NCBI RefSeq assembly: GCF_028858725.1
Contig: NC_084760.1
Coordinates: 81,350,367-81,414,366, forward strand
Direction: 5' to 3'
Source: Colius striatus
Taxonomy: Eukaryota > Chordata > Aves > Coliiformes > Coliidae
DNA: 64,000 nt
Shown here: positions 46,517 to 58,746 of the stretch, piece after piece
Layout of the letters: each line of letters begins with the position of its first letter
How positions within the stretch are numbered: position 1 is the first letter of the stretch
Notes under the pieces: generated by a model
What the model saw: only the letters and a program-made list of their open reading frames with translations
Database searches by the model: none
What the model was told of the DNA's origin: nothing
Translations under genes and position numbers: made by a program

Positions 46517-47283
46517 CTGAGGAAAGTATATTTCATTCTTCAGGCATATATGGCAGAGAAAAGAGGTACTCAAAGGATTTTGAGCTTTTTCATAATCCTT
46601 TAGAAGGTGAATACCAATGCTGTCTCTGTTATCCATCTAAGGGCTCAACAGTAGCTGTGCCTGGTGCCTCTGAACCCAGGTCTGACCTGGCAGCACAGGC
46701 TGCCCACAGCACCAAGGCTTCTAATGGAAAAGGACCCAACAGGTCTTTGCACAAACCAGGTAGATTGAGACAAAGGGAACTGCTGAACTGAGCTAACCCA
46801 AATCTGTGCTGTCTGACTAAACAAGCCATTCTCTGGGAATTCCTATGAAAACAATGCCAGGCCCCATTCCCAGCCAGGTTGCAAGGCAGTTATTGTAAGT
46901 ATTGTATACATACTGTGAGGTTACAGCCTTTAAGACCCCCTGCAACCACATAGTGAAAGAGACTGCAGAGGAGGGAGGCCTTGGTGAGGCTTACAAACCC
47001 CAGAGGTCTGTGGAAGTGCAAAGTAAAGAGTTGAGGTCTTGCCAAGTTTTGGTGTCTCTGTAAGCTTTTCTTCTAGATTGCTGTGAAATGTTGGCCGGGG
47101 GAGATGAGGAAGGGGAAAACAGATAGCTCAAGCCACAAGCCCACTGGTGGGATAGCATGTGTGACAAAGTAGGGTCAAGCAATGAAAGTGAGAATCAGGA
47201 CTGGATTTTGAGCTCCAGCCTTCAGGTAGCAAGTGTTGGTTGCTACAGCAGGACGTACCCCTGACACATCCCATTTGACTACA
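46517..47283. other. Interval without a supported gene
   Basis: No gene or repeat was recognised. A 96-codon plus-strand frame (46501-46791) runs opposite the candidate minus-strand exon and lacks support of its own. Confidence 0.4.
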
Positions 47284-47365
47284 ACCTGTGTGACTTTGGG
47301 CAAGATTGTCAGCTTCTCTAGGCTGCAGTAAAGCTGGGATTTGTAGTGGTACTTACCTGAACCCC
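47284..47365 (+). mobile_element. MIR-like ancient SINE fragment
   Basis: The sequence TGTGTGACTTTGGGCAAG followed by CAGCTTCTCTAGGCTGCAGT and later TAGTGGTACTTACCTGA follows the order of the MIR core (TGTGACCTTGGGCAAGTCAC..CTCTCTG..CAGT..AGTACCTACCT). The acceptor-donor-like pair around 47345-47445 on the minus strand is a by-product of the GTACTTACCTG motif in this repeat. Confidence 0.6.
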
Positions 47366-48122
47366 CAAAGATGGGGCAAGATTATGACATCAAATTCCAC
47401 AGTGCCTCAGTAGTACCACGGGACCTTAAATTCACTCATCCTGGCCTTGATTAAAATGCTTAGGGTGGAACAGAAACAGCAATTACGAGAACCCGACAAA
47501 GACAGACAAAAAAGTTTTAACTACTGGGTAGATGGACAGTCAACCAGAGTCTACCAAGAGGAATTCAAGTGCTCAGCTGTATCCTAGGCTTTTGGCAGAA
47601 AACAGAGGTGCTCTTTCAGCAGTGCTGCTGTGATGAGCGTATGAGGATCTTATTGTTTGCACCACTGCTACCATTCAAAGAGGTTGCATTGTGCAGCAAG
47701 AGCAGAATGTCCCATATAACATTCTTTGTTGGTTAATAGTGATCTCTGATGTGCCTCTTGATGGAGTTACCAGTAATATGAAAGCATGACATCTCATCAG
47801 CAGGATGTAAAACTAGAGTATAAATCTCAGCAGAGGAAGCTCTATAGAACTGGAAGTGGTGCAAGACTGCTTGTGCTACATTCTTCCAGCCTCCCCATGA
47901 GGGTCCAAGATCATCATAAGAGACAAAGCAGAGGGAGGGAAAGAGAGGGCACAGAAGCCAACCATATGATCCTGCAGCTGAGAATGAATAGATAGATGGA
48001 CAGTTATCAAATGTTACTTTAATCAAATTGCTTCCACCTCACTTGCAGACACACACTGTCTGCACCCAGCACAGTAAAGCCATGTCTTATGAAAAGTCAA
48101 GCATCTTCTTTGTATGGTTTCC
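47366..48122. other. Interval without a supported gene
   Basis: Nothing recognisable. Short overlapping open frames only. Confidence 0.4.
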
Positions 48123-48164
48123 CATCCCTGTTTTCCCTTTCCTCATCCCTGTTTTCCCTTTCCT
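48123..48164. repeat. Perfect 2 x 21-base tandem duplication
   Basis: The 21-base unit starting CATCCCTGTTTTCCC is present twice without any difference. Perfect identity suggests a recent slippage event. Confidence 0.92.
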
Positions 48165-48385
48165 TGCCAAACCTGAGCACAGACTTTTGATAGGGAAGCT
48201 AAAACGCAGTGCTGCCTAGCAACAGCTCAGGACTTTCCACTGCAGCCTCTCCTCATCCTCCCTCTGGAGACCTCTAATGTCACAAGCCAGCCATGAGATG
48301 CAGCAACTCATTAACTCGTATTTGCATAGACAAGGCAGCGCTGAAATAACATTTATTTGGCTACCTGACTGGCAGTAGCCTAAAG

Positions 48386-48589
48386 CTAGGGGGAATGGCC
48401 TATAAGAAAAGTGAAGCTTTCAAGTTTAGTAACTTCAGGATTACTCCTAACTACTAGGTCAATCTGGAAATACAGTTTAGTTTGTTTATTTTCGTCAAGA
48501 AGAGAAACAATTTGACAGAGATCATGCAGAATATTAGTGGCGTAGCTGACAACAAACCATAGGGTTTGGTTTCTGAGAGTGTCTTCCAC
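48386..48589 (-). CDS. Candidate alternative terminal exon, unidentified gene
   Basis: On the minus strand the acceptor CGTTTCCTTTTCTGCAG precedes 67 open codons ending at TAG (48386-48388). A canonical AATAAA follows about 30 bases later at 48352-48357. The peptide begins VEDTLRNQTLWFVVSYATNI and continues HDLCQIVSLLDENKQ. It has an amphipathic-helical look and fairly natural codon use, with two CpGs. There is no convincing internal donor, so a terminal exon is the simplest reading. A second frame is open for about 50 codons. No protein family was recognised. Confidence 0.3.
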   Translation of the reverse strand: MEDTLRNQTLWFVVSYATNILHDLCQIVSLLDENKQTKLYFQIDLVVRSNPEVTKLESFTFLIGHSP

Positions 48590-49610
48590 CTGCAGAAAAG
48601 GAAACGGAAGAAAAGGCAGCATCTGTGCTCGGCCTCCCTATTTCAATTAAGAAGTCCCTCCTGTTGGTCTCCAACAGAACTGCTGGCATCAGAGCCGAAA
48701 CCTACAGCTTGGGAGCACTATAATTTGCACGAAGGAAAGTTTACTTTACCATCTGCTGTGGCTTCCACTTAAAAGGAGGAAATGACATGACTAAGGAAAT
48801 ATGGAAAGTCTTTTTGAGGGCACTAGAGTTTTGCTTCACTCTAAAAAATAAGGCTGAATTGGAACATTTCAGGGTTAAACTCACAGAAAACAGCAGAATC
48901 TGTTAGTTCAGCCTAAGAATTCTCATACCAATCTTGCCTCCTGTTATACAAACACTTTCTGGTCATAACCCAGCAACTCTTTCTGTCCTGGACCTGGATT
49001 CAAATGCCAAGTTGCAAGGACTACATCACTTAGATGGTTACATGTTTACTGGCTGACATGCAGTAATGAACCCTTGAACTTGCACGTGTGGCTTTGCTGC
49101 ACATCACTGCCACACAATAATACCACATTACAAGCAGAGATGAACCACCACTCCCCCTGCTTCTCTCAGGGCACAGCTTTAATCCAGCCTTGCTTCACGA
49201 GACACCTCAGATTAAGCAAGTAGTGCTGCAAGTTCTCTAACACCAATTTAAGCAGTTCTGAACTAACCCAGATAATAAGTAGTGCACATGTGTATTTGCT
49301 CTTGAACACAAACTACTGTATCAGGAACTACTGTATACAAATTGCATTATTCTGATGACCGTAATATGTATTAACAAACAAAACTGATATTCTTAATGCA
49401 AAAATCATCCTAGGAACAGGGAAATCCTCAAAAAGGGTGAATTTATGTCACACTAGTGTAGTTCAAAAATATTTCAAAGTGTGGCAAGGATCAGTTTAAA
49501 GGTAGGCATCAGTTTAATTTTAAAACATTTAAGAGTTTGAACAATCTCTTAAATCAGCGCACAATGCAAAATATCAGTTTGGATATTAAAAAACACCTTT
49601 CATCTTACAT
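48590..49610. other. Interval without a supported gene
   Basis: AT-rich sequence without recognisable gene or repeat up to the CR1 junction. Confidence 0.4.
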
Positions 49611-50502
49611 CTCAGCAAGTTGGCTGATGACACCAAAGTGGGAGGACTGGCTGATTCCCCAGAAGGCTGTGCTGCCATTCAGCGGGATCTCGACTGGCTT
49701 GAGAGTTGTGCAGAGAGGAACCTCATGAGGTTCAACAAGGACAAGTGCAGAGTCCTGCACCTGAGAAGGAACAACCCCATGCACCAGTACAGGCTGAGGG
49801 TCAAACTGCTGGAGAGCAGCTCTGCAGAGAGAGACCTGGGAGTCCTGGTTGATAATAAGCTAAATATGAGCCAGCAATGTGCCCTCGTGGCCAAGAAGGT
49901 CAATGGCATCCTGGGATGCATCAAGAAGAGTGTGGCCAGCAGATCAAGGAAGGTTCTTCTCCCCTCTACTCTGCCCTGGTGAGGCCTCATCTGGAGTCCT
50001 GTGTCCAGTTCTGGGCTCCTCAGCTCAAGAGAGACAGGGAACTGATGGAGAGAGTCCAGTGCAGGGCCAGCAAGATGATCAGGGAAATGGAACATTTTTA
50101 ATACAAGGAAAGGCTGCGGGAACTGGGGCTGTTTAGTCTGGAGAAGAGGAGACTGAGGGGAGATCTTATTAACATTTAGAAATATCTAAAGGGTGGGTGT
50201 CAGGAGGTTGGGACATCCCTTTTTTCTATAGTAACTGCGCAACAGGACAAGAGGCAATGGGATGAAGCTGGAACACAAAAAGTTCCACTTAAACATAAGA
50301 AAAAACTATTTCACTGTTCAGGTGAGGGAGCCCTGGCACAGGCTGCCCAGAGGGGTTGTGGAGTCTCCTTCCTTGGAGGTCTTCAAGACCCGCCTGGACA
50401 TGTTCCTATGCGACCTGATCTAGGTGAACCTGCTTCTGCAGGGGAGTTGGACTAGATGATCTCTAAAGGTCCCTTCCAACCCCTACCATTCTATGATTCT
50501 AT
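49611..50502 (+). mobile_element. CR1 LINE, 5'-truncated (~890 bp)
   Basis: The copy begins within the RT domain of ORF2 at CTCAGCAAGTTGGCTGATGA and ends with CCATTCTATGATTCTAT. It is closely related to the minus-strand copy at 18683-19585, truncated at almost the same point. The catalytic A-D-D box is intact at 49623-49631. The ORF2 frame is open from 49620 to a frameshift near 49970 (one base missing in CTTCTCCCCTCTACTC relative to the 18.7 kb copy), then continues in another frame and contains a TAG near 50178. It cannot move by itself. Confidence 0.97.
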
Positions 50503-53500
50503 CTGCTTTTTACATGCACATTTCTATTTTTAGAATGGTTTCTTTTTCACTACCTCCTCAAGACAAAGCATCAGTTCTTTTGTCAACTGGTGGGTTTTTT
50601 TTTTAAATTATTATTTCTTTTTAGTCCATTTCATGCAAGACAGTACAGGAACTCTTAGCTTAACACAACATTTAATTTACAATAAATGAGCACACTTCAT
50701 CAAATGCTACACACTAATACACAACCATCTTGCTAGGACTTCAGAACTTTGTAGGGATTTCCACTTGTTTAATGAAAAAGACTTTAAAATGTTAAAAAAG
50801 TCTGTAGTCACTAACTGTGCTGTAACATGACCCAAACACCAGACTTTTAGAACATTATGAAGCAGGCCCAAAGTCTGCCTTTTATTAGTTTTGCTGATGA
50901 CCCTTCACAAAAGGGCTGGTGCCCTTTGACTGAAAGTATGGACATGTCTGTCACTTGTTGACATCTTAAAGTTCTTGACAGTATAAAAAGTTTAGAGCAG
51001 AACAAGTTTTAAGAAGTCTCCTCAGCTCCCTAACTCTTGTTCCTGGCAGACTCTGGACAACTGGGAAACTGGTCGGTAGGGTTAACAGGATGTCAGTTAA
51101 ACAAGGCAGACCAAGATTGAATGTCTGTCAAAATAAATATAGACTCAAATTGATGACTTTGCTTCATTCAAAAAAAGAACTGAAAGAAGAAACATTACAA
51201 TGTGAGGAGAAAATGTACTCTAAATCGTAGCAGAAAACTGATGCGAAGGGAGAAACCACATCCAGTGATTGTAATGTCTATAAAGACGGGGGGGAAACAA
51301 AATGACAGTAAGGCAGTGAAGCAGCTCCATGGACCCATAAGCAGAGGGCTGAAGGGACCTCAGTAAGATGCTTCCTGTGTCAGGAAGGTGAAGCAGACAC
51401 TAGTGCAGAGGCAAGAATAATATGTGAGCTCCAGCCTAACATCACTCCTATTGCACACACTAAAAACTAGCCAGGATAGCATGGCCTCATAGCCCTTCTC
51501 TCCTGGGAAGGTGTTTGAGAGCAAGAGGCCTGCCTGACCTCTTTCCCTACCAGCCCCTAGAGCCAAACTTGGGCCAAAAGGAGCAGCCTTCCCCATTAGT
51601 TTGCTGCCAAACAAAACCTGTGTCCTGCCCCGTCACTGCTCAGACAGGGAGAGTGTGTGGAGGGTTAAGGCGCAGGGCAGGGGCACAGCTGCAGCAGTGG
51701 GCAGATGAGGTCAGGGCCGGCACAAAGTGGCTATTGTGCAGTAAGCTGTGGCTGCAAGCTTCTGCCTGACTGCATCCCACTTCCATCCTACCAAGGCACA
51801 GGGCAGCCTGGGAGGCTGCTGGGGCAGGAGGTCCACAGCTGCTAGCCACCAGAGAACAGGGTATAGCCACCAGAGAGCAAGGAGACACACACGCAGGCAA
51901 ACTAGCAGCAGCCTCATGCTACCAACAAAGCAAGGGGATTTCAGCGGGGCCCTTTTCACAGCACAGGCTGAATTCAGAGCATAGGATGGAGATTGGCTAC
52001 CCCAAATGGCAGCACATCCATGAGCCAGGAATGGAACCTAACTCCAGACAGAGCTTGGCAGCGAGGCTGAAGCCTCCCTGGTCCAACAGCTATGGGAGTC
52101 TCCAGCCTAAAACACTGCAGCCTGGCATCCTCTGCTTTTGCAGCATCTCCCAGCCAGGCAAGCAGCACTTCATGCCCATGCAGCAGGGCACAAGCGAGCC
52201 AGGCTGTGGCTCCTGTCCGTCTGCCAAAACAGTGATGGGTACTCTGCAAGGGACAAAGCCAGGTCTGCCCTCCACATTGGTTTAGTAAGATAACAAGAAA
52301 AAAACTCCATAGCTTTTAAAGCTATTTTGTAAGTTAATTTTGGACTGGGTTCTTAAATTCCTTGGCACTGAGTACTGCTGCTAGGGCATGGGCATCGCCT
52401 CTTCACTCTGTAGTTCAAAAACCATAAGGAAGAAGAGTATGTTATAGGCTCCTCCTTACTGCTGAAAAGTTGAAACAACTCCAGCTGACCTCACCTCCCA
52501 GCCAGGTTCAGGCCCTCAGGCACAAGGAATCAGTAGAGAGACCAGGCAGCCAGGCCTTCCTAGCTGTCACCTGAGGGTACTCTGCATTTGTACCACCAAG
52601 GATGCCCTATGCCAGAGGAGTACCCACTGTGCACTCAGGGATGTGAGGCCACTACTCAGCACATCCATGTACCAGATGTGGACACAAGCTCCTCACCCAG
52701 CCCCTGCAGCACTGCAGCACCAGGAGGGATGTGTTTAAGCCACAGCCTTAAATCACAGCTATCATCTGTCACAGTCTGCTCCACCAGAAGTTAAAAAGCC
52801 TCACAGCACTTTGAGATCCAGGCTAATTCAAGTGGTTTGGCCAACAGTCCCCTCCTTCAAAAACAAACCCCAGCATTTGAAGACTGTAAGCTATGGTGAT
52901 ACTGTGGAATATCCTGGAAAACCTCTGAAGTCTTCAGAAAGTTAATTTAATTTAGTATTCAGTTAAATTAGCCACTACTGCTTTTTTGACATGTTTATCC
53001 TCAGTGTATCTGAAGCCCCTACAAAATATCAACACATTTAGCCTTTCAATACCACTACAAAGGTCTCCCATCTCTATCAGAGAGGACAGCCCCAGTTTTC
53101 CAAGTAGCACCTCTGCCACAAAGTGCCACAAACCCACAGAATACGTTTAGTGCAAACACTGACTGCTTAGCACCTCTGCACATGGCAGCAGAGGAAATGC
53201 TGATTACTAAGTGACCACTGGGAATAAATTTAACTTAAAAGAAAAAGCAGACAAGGCCTTACAAAACATTTATACTGCAGGGACTTGCCCAGGATCACAC
53301 ACTCAAACATGGGCCATAAAAACCACAACAAAATAACTTCTGTGGTCCCCAAAATCCCCTCCAACATAATGTCATTAGTCACTTCATTTTGTACACTCCT
53401 GGGAGGAGCTCAGCTGTCACTGTTGAAGAGAAATGGGCAAGAGCCTGCAGCAAACACAAAACATCCATGAGCTTGAACTGGCTGAACAGCAAGTCAATGC

Positions 53501-53822
53501 TCTCTAAACAAGCACAAGCCTGTCACATCTCAACCAGGAAAGACATACATGTGATCACTGCAGAGTGGCACTGGGCTGCTGAGGCTGGCAGGTGCCTGCT
53601 GCAGAAGTGAGCCCAAGCCTGGCCAGCAAGGTCTGGAACCTGGCAGAGCATCCAAATTCCCACTGCTCCCAAGACCTGGAGAGCAGATAAAATTACTCAA
53701 GTTACAGGCTGCTTTTTGAAGTTCTTCCTGAATGTCACATCAGAGCCACAGCCAATGCAGACACTGCTGCCATCAGTTACAGTCTAAGCAGACTCTTTAC
53801 CTGTCAGTAGATGACTTCAGAG
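50503..53822. other. Interval without a supported gene
   Basis: No gene was recognised over 3.3 kb. 51842-51883 holds a two-copy imperfect tandem repeat around TAGCCACCAGAGA. 53279-53305 resembles the MIR core on the minus strand (GGACTTGCCCAGGATCACAC), too short to be sure. 52980-53110 shows faint reverse-strand CR1 resemblance (AAAGGTCTCCC..GACAGCCCCAGTTTTCC). Confidence 0.35.
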
Positions 53823-54287
53823 AATTTCTGGAGAAAGTCCAGCAGAGGGCTACTAAGATGATCAGGGGACAGGAAAAACTCTCTTACAAGGAAAGGCCAA
53901 GAGACCTGGGGCTGTTTAGGCTGGAGAAGAGAAGACTGAAGGGGGAACACTTATAAATACCTAAAAGGTAGGTGTCAGGAGCACGAGGCCAGTCTTTTTT
54001 TCTGTACTGCCCAGTGACAGGACAAGGGGTAACAAGTACAAGCTGGAACACAGGAAGTTCTACTTGAACATGAGAAGAAACTTCTTTCCTGTGGGAGGTA
54101 GGGTGAGGAAGCCCTGGCACAGGCTGCCCTGAGAGGCTGTAGAGTCTCCTTCTCTGAAGGTTTTCAAAGCCCACCTGGTCATGTTCCTGTGTAACCTGGT
54201 GGAGGAGAACCTGCTTTAGCAGGGGAGCTTGGACTACATGATGTCTATAGGTCTCTTCCAACCCCTACTATTGTGTGATACTGTGAC
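53823..54287 (+). mobile_element. CR1 LINE, 5'-truncated (~465 bp)
   Basis: Recognisable CR1 blocks in order include GAGAAAGTCCAGCAGAGGGC, GGGGCTGTTTAGGCTGGAGA, GGAAGTTCTACTTGAACATG, GCCCTGGCACAGGCTGCCC, and the tail ATAGGTCTCTTCCAACCCC. The ORF2 frame is broken. Divergence from the 49.6 kb copy is moderate (for example ATGATGTCTATAGGTCTC in the tail), so it is somewhat older or from another subfamily. Confidence 0.95.
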
Positions 54288-55300
54288 TATGGTTTTCTAC
54301 TGTTCCTCCATCATCTTAGTGGCATACAGTTTCCAGATATTCTTTCACTCTGTAAAGAAGCTCCTTCCCTCTAGGCACAGAAAAAAAAGGGCCAGATTTG
54401 CGCTGGCACTTTTACCACCAGCCCTTTGATATGAATTAGGGGAGGGAGGAAGTGAATACACTGTATGGAGCATCTCTGGCTCAGTAGCCACTTCCCCTGC
54501 TGGTCTGGCAGAGTCTGAGTCTGCTGATCTGCAGGGTACATCAGATGGTTCATCTATTCACTCCTCGTCAATCCCAAATCCCTTGCTGAGTTTTCTTTGA
54601 GGCCTGGAAAAAAAATGCAAAGCTCCATTTGTGCAGGAAACAGACCTGACCAAAAGCTCCAGCACCTGCAGAGTAACAAAAATATAAAGAAGAGGCAGCA
54701 TTCATTAATTCCCCATCACTCATCTGCACATGCCAAAGTTCAAATGCTGGTCTCACTCCTCCTGCTCATTTGAGCCTAGGAAGGGAGGAGGGGTGTGAAG
54801 GGACAGGGAGGTCTAGTTTCACAGCTGGCAGGCATAGTAGCAGCTCCTGAGAAAAAGCTTACAAGGCTTTTAATTCAGGGTTGCCAGTGTAACTGTTTCC
54901 TCCCTTCATTCCTGGCCTTGGCTCCAAAGCTGTCCACAGGGAACATCCAGTCTAGTCTAACATATCATCTGATATCTCTATAGTTAGTCTTATTTCTGCA
55001 GTCTCAGCTTGTGACTGTTAACTGAAGTCTTAGGTTAGACATGACTCTAAAGTCCTCCTTCCCCATGGACTTTTGCCATAGGCAGAGCTGGGGCAGAAGG
55101 CACTCTATATCCTGCATCTTTATCTTGTTCCACTCAGCTCTGCTGCAGCACAGGGGAGACGGCAGTGCTGGGGGCTTGAAACAAGCAGCTCCAGATGCTT
55201 CCAAACACTTGCTGTTTAAACTCTGTCCCCAAGTGCACCGAGAAGTGAAGGCATTAGCACAAATCAGTCAATAGAGTAAATAGAGTAAACAGTTTCCTCT
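54288..55300. other. Interval without a supported gene
   Basis: No gene could be supported. A strong minus-strand acceptor (TTTGCATTTTTTTTCCAG) lies near 54604 and is followed by short frames that all stop within about 20 codons. A good plus-strand acceptor (TTTATCTTGTTCCACTCAG) lies near 55138 with no matching donor. Confidence 0.35.
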
Positions 55301-55352
55301 AAGCAGAGAGGCACAGAGATGGCTCAAAGTCACACAGCTGTAGACCCACAGA
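55301..55352 (-). mobile_element. Possible MIR-like SINE fragment
   Basis: The plus-strand reading GCAGAGAGGCACAGAGATGG followed by CTCAAAGTCACACAGCTGTAG resembles the reverse complement of the MIR core (GAGGC.CAGAGAGG..GCCCAAGGTCACACAGCTAG). It is only about 50 bases long. Confidence 0.5.
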
Positions 55353-57517
55353 AAGAGGAAAAATAAAATCAGTAAAAGGTACGGGCTCTGGTCAGCTGTG
55401 ACATTACAGGGATGAAAAGAAGCAGCCACAGATTTTCAGAAGAGATTGAATGCTCACATAGATTCACCTTGCCAAAGGAAAGGGCAGCTGTATGCATGGA
55501 ATGCAAAAGAAAATAAAACCACAACAGCTCAAAATGATTTCAAGTTTAGATTTTTAAGACAATTTATTCATGTTTCTGAATGGTTTAGATGTTGCTATCA
55601 AGTACTTCTGTTTAAAAGCATAAATTCATGTCCCCAAATGCCTGTGTCAGTCCAAAAGCTTGCCCTAAAGAGTATAGTTATAACAAGAGACTGCACATGT
55701 CTAATCCATCTCCCTTGGACAGAAAACATTCAGTGGAGATCAATAGGTTTGTCTGGGGAGAACCTGGAATATGCACCCTTTCAACAGATTCCTAGCCAGA
55801 GGGTTAGTCTTAGTGGAGTTTCTCAAAAATAGGACAACATGGTGTATGGCCATTGCACTAAATGAGGAAAGGAATTTTCAGTGGCACAGAACACCAGCAA
55901 GGCCTATTCTTCACAATAGAAACCTCAAAAGGTGACTCTGAATAGCTTCCCACCCTTCTCTCTAGCTGAATGCAAAGGATATCACCCCATGGGAACCCCT
56001 GCCTTGGTTCAGCTGGTGCTGCCAGCAACACTCACAAAGGAAAGTGTAAGTGGAAAACACATAAGGTCACATCCTCAGGAGAGAACTTCGATTTGTGGAC
56101 AGTGGAGAAACTTTGAAAAGTCAAATGCAGGCTGACTGCATAAACAGCTCTAAAGTCAAAACAAGCCTGTCGCAAACAAACAAGCAAACATAGGGCATGC
56201 TTAGACTCCACAGAGTCCCACTCCTTCTCCTCCCAAGACACACATACACACACCCACCATGTCCACACAGCCCCACAGCATATTTCAGCATCTCCTCCTT
56301 TCACATGACTATGCCTATTTGTGACATACCATTTGCTTGCACAAGCACAGGAAAATAATTCTACATAAACAAGTACTATATTAGAAACTACAGGCCAGAT
56401 TATGATTAACAAACCATAGAAACCATTTTTTTTTCTTCAAATAAATATCTGTGAAGTGGAAGTAATAGAACATTAATAACTAGACAGAAATGATGATGTA
56501 ACCCGACTGTTCCTGCTTTCCCCATCCTAATACCTACCTGTTGTCCTGCCTCCCAGCTCTGCTGAAGCTTGTGTACCCCTTTAGTGACAAGGGAGCAGTG
56601 ACAAGTGGCTAGCTAGTTAATAGGATAAATGCATCTTATTTCAGGGAGCTAATCCATTTATGCAGCACATAACTAATCACTGCTCAGAGAACATTCTGCC
56701 GTGCCCACATGCAGCAGTGCCTGTCCACACCTGCCTCACAGCCCAATTCTACACACGAGGTCTGAGGTGGTGGTTGCAGCTTGAAGGTGTGATGAGCATC
56801 TCCACTTGTCTATGGGTGCCAGCACAGGATGCACATTACTATTGCCAACTTTTTGAACCTCCCCTATGTGAGAGAAGTGATGTGCCAGTTTAGAGACAAA
56901 AACAGGCCACTACCCTACTAAACAGGTGTTAGTAGAGCATGGCAACCCTTCAAGCTGTGCATAAAGAACTAACTGGAGAGCTGATGACTTCATGAATCCC
57001 ACTGCACTGTCTGCATAAAGTTCAACTTTCCAACTAGTTGGAAATAAACCTTCAATTAAATAGACCATAAAATCCATATCAGCACCTGTATAACATATGC
57101 ATCGATTTTAACCACACAAAACATTTTGGAGTTTCCTTTTATCAGTTTGTCAGGTTTTGGCCCATCTCACACTTATGAAACAGTCATATCTTAGGACCAA
57201 GAGGACTCATTCAACTGCCACACTGGAGGAATGGTAAAAGCTCAGATCATCTCATTAAAAGAAGGAGCAGGTTACAAAGGCAGATCTGAATGCCTCAAGG
57301 CCAAGTTCATCAAGATCCACTGTGTACAAAAAGGTTAAGTAAAAAAAAAAAAATATATACCACATCTATATAAATAGTTTTGAGGACAACTGAGTGATTT
57401 GCATGCTTGCATCTGGAAAGCAAATGAACCTGTGTGTCAGCTCAGTTTTATACTGTGGACCAAGCAACACAGCCAAGTCTCACAGCAGTTACCACGGCTT
57501 TCTATTTCTAACCCTAC
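55353..57517. other. Interval without a supported gene
   Basis: No gene was recognised. A minus-strand 24-base stretch near 56533-56556 has a good donor (AACAG|GTAGGTA) but a weak acceptor. A 13-base A run followed by TATATA lies at 57341-57360. Confidence 0.35.
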
Positions 57518-57626
57518 CAGAAGCCACATCATGCATTAGCAATCTGATTTTTAACTTCTTGTGGTTTACTGTTTCACTCATCTCTAGGGCCCTTCCATAG
57601 ACTGCACAACTGCCCACAGTAAGAGT
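57518..57626 (-). CDS. Candidate internal exon, unidentified gene
   Basis: A 109-base stretch has a strong acceptor (CTTGCCATCTGCGTTTTTCAG) and a good donor (GCTTCTG|GTAGGG). Only one frame is open. It begins TLTVGSCAVYGRALEMSETV and ends at MHDVASG with phase 1. A 36-codon open stretch is not by itself significant. It starts in phase 0, which agrees with the short upstream candidate at 58747-58778. I recognise no family. Confidence 0.3.
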
Positions 57627-58746
57627 CTGAAAAACGCAGATGGCAAGAATTAGCAAATCAAAAACGCCTTTCACATCTGTTGTAGGAGTCTGACTTGAAA
57701 AGAAGTGTACACGTATGATGAAAGAAAAGATATAAGAATACTAAAAAAGATGTTGTACTACAAGCCTCTCTGGTCAAAAAAACATTTTCCAAGAGCGTCA
57801 CTTCCAGTGTTCATAATTACACTCATTCCTCTAACAACACTTATAAACTAACAGAGCTGGCCATGTGACACAGAGGATGACAGGAAATTATATTAAGATA
57901 AAAACAAGTTAAGAGCTTGATTTGATAGCACACCAAATTCAATGAAAATATGTAATGAAAATACACATACCATCAACTCCTAGCACTATTTTAATCAGAG
58001 CCCTGAAGAAAACACCACAGCTTAGGTTTCAAGACTTACATTAAGGTAGGCTCAATATACTATCTTATCTAGCCAGGTATACCACGTTGTTGTGCAAGGT
58101 TTCTCTGTCTTTCCTGCACATAGAGCAAACAGCAGCATAAAGAGATTTTCCTGAACAAACCCAGGGCATTCTCTGACCTGTGGTGGTTTCCATAGCTGCA
58201 AACTATGTTGCTTGAAATGAAACAGGTTTGCAGCAGTAAGAAAACTAGACATCTGACTGGCTAAATTTTAAGGATATTTCTACCTGGACAAAGAATGGCA
58301 CAGATCCACTTTGCAGTTGCTTTACAATTTGGAAAATAAATTGATACTATTCCTTGTTTCATAATCATATTATGCCCTCATACATCACACCAGAGACTAT
58401 AGGAGTCCCTCATTCAGGGTTTTAGCCTTTGTATAACTGCTTAACCTACTTTTTCCATCATCAAATGCAAGAAGGTGAAATTACAGGTCGTAAGGATATG
58501 CCAGGATTTTAAAAGCATATTTTTAGAATTAAAAATAGAGTTTGCCCTAGCATAGGCAGGATCACAGATTTCACATACAAGGTTCCTAACACTCCGGAGG
58601 ATCCTCAGTTTTGCAGATTCATGGAAGTTGCTTTGCATTAGCAAGCAAAGTCCAACAGCTGATTGGAAAGATTATTTTCAATGAGGAAAACCAGTAAACT
58701 TAATAGGGTTTCTCTTCAAGTACTTTAATTTGTACTTTAAGCTTAC
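57627..58746. other. Interval, possible intron with a non-coding exon candidate
   Basis: A minus-strand stretch at about 58039-58112 has a good acceptor (TGTTTGCTCTATGTGCAG) and a good donor (CTTAAT|GTAAGTC), but all three frames stop. It could only be a UTR or non-coding exon. A 67-codon minus-strand frame at 58441-58644 lacks a credible acceptor. Confidence 0.3.

Noticed and set aside
47345..47445. Minus-strand exon-like stretch ending at GTAAGTACC
   Set aside because: All three frames contain stops, and the donor motif is part of a MIR-like repeat.
52980..53110. Very old CR1 fragment on the minus strand
   Set aside because: Only two short blocks resemble CR1. Not enough to call without an alignment.
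54480..54604. Possible minus-strand exon behind a very strong acceptor
   Set aside because: All three frames stop within about 20 codons and the only donor-like site is weak. Kept only as a note in the interval entry.
58441..58644. 67-codon minus-strand frame resembling an exon
   Set aside because: A donor-like GTAGGT follows, but the upstream sequence has no credible acceptor.
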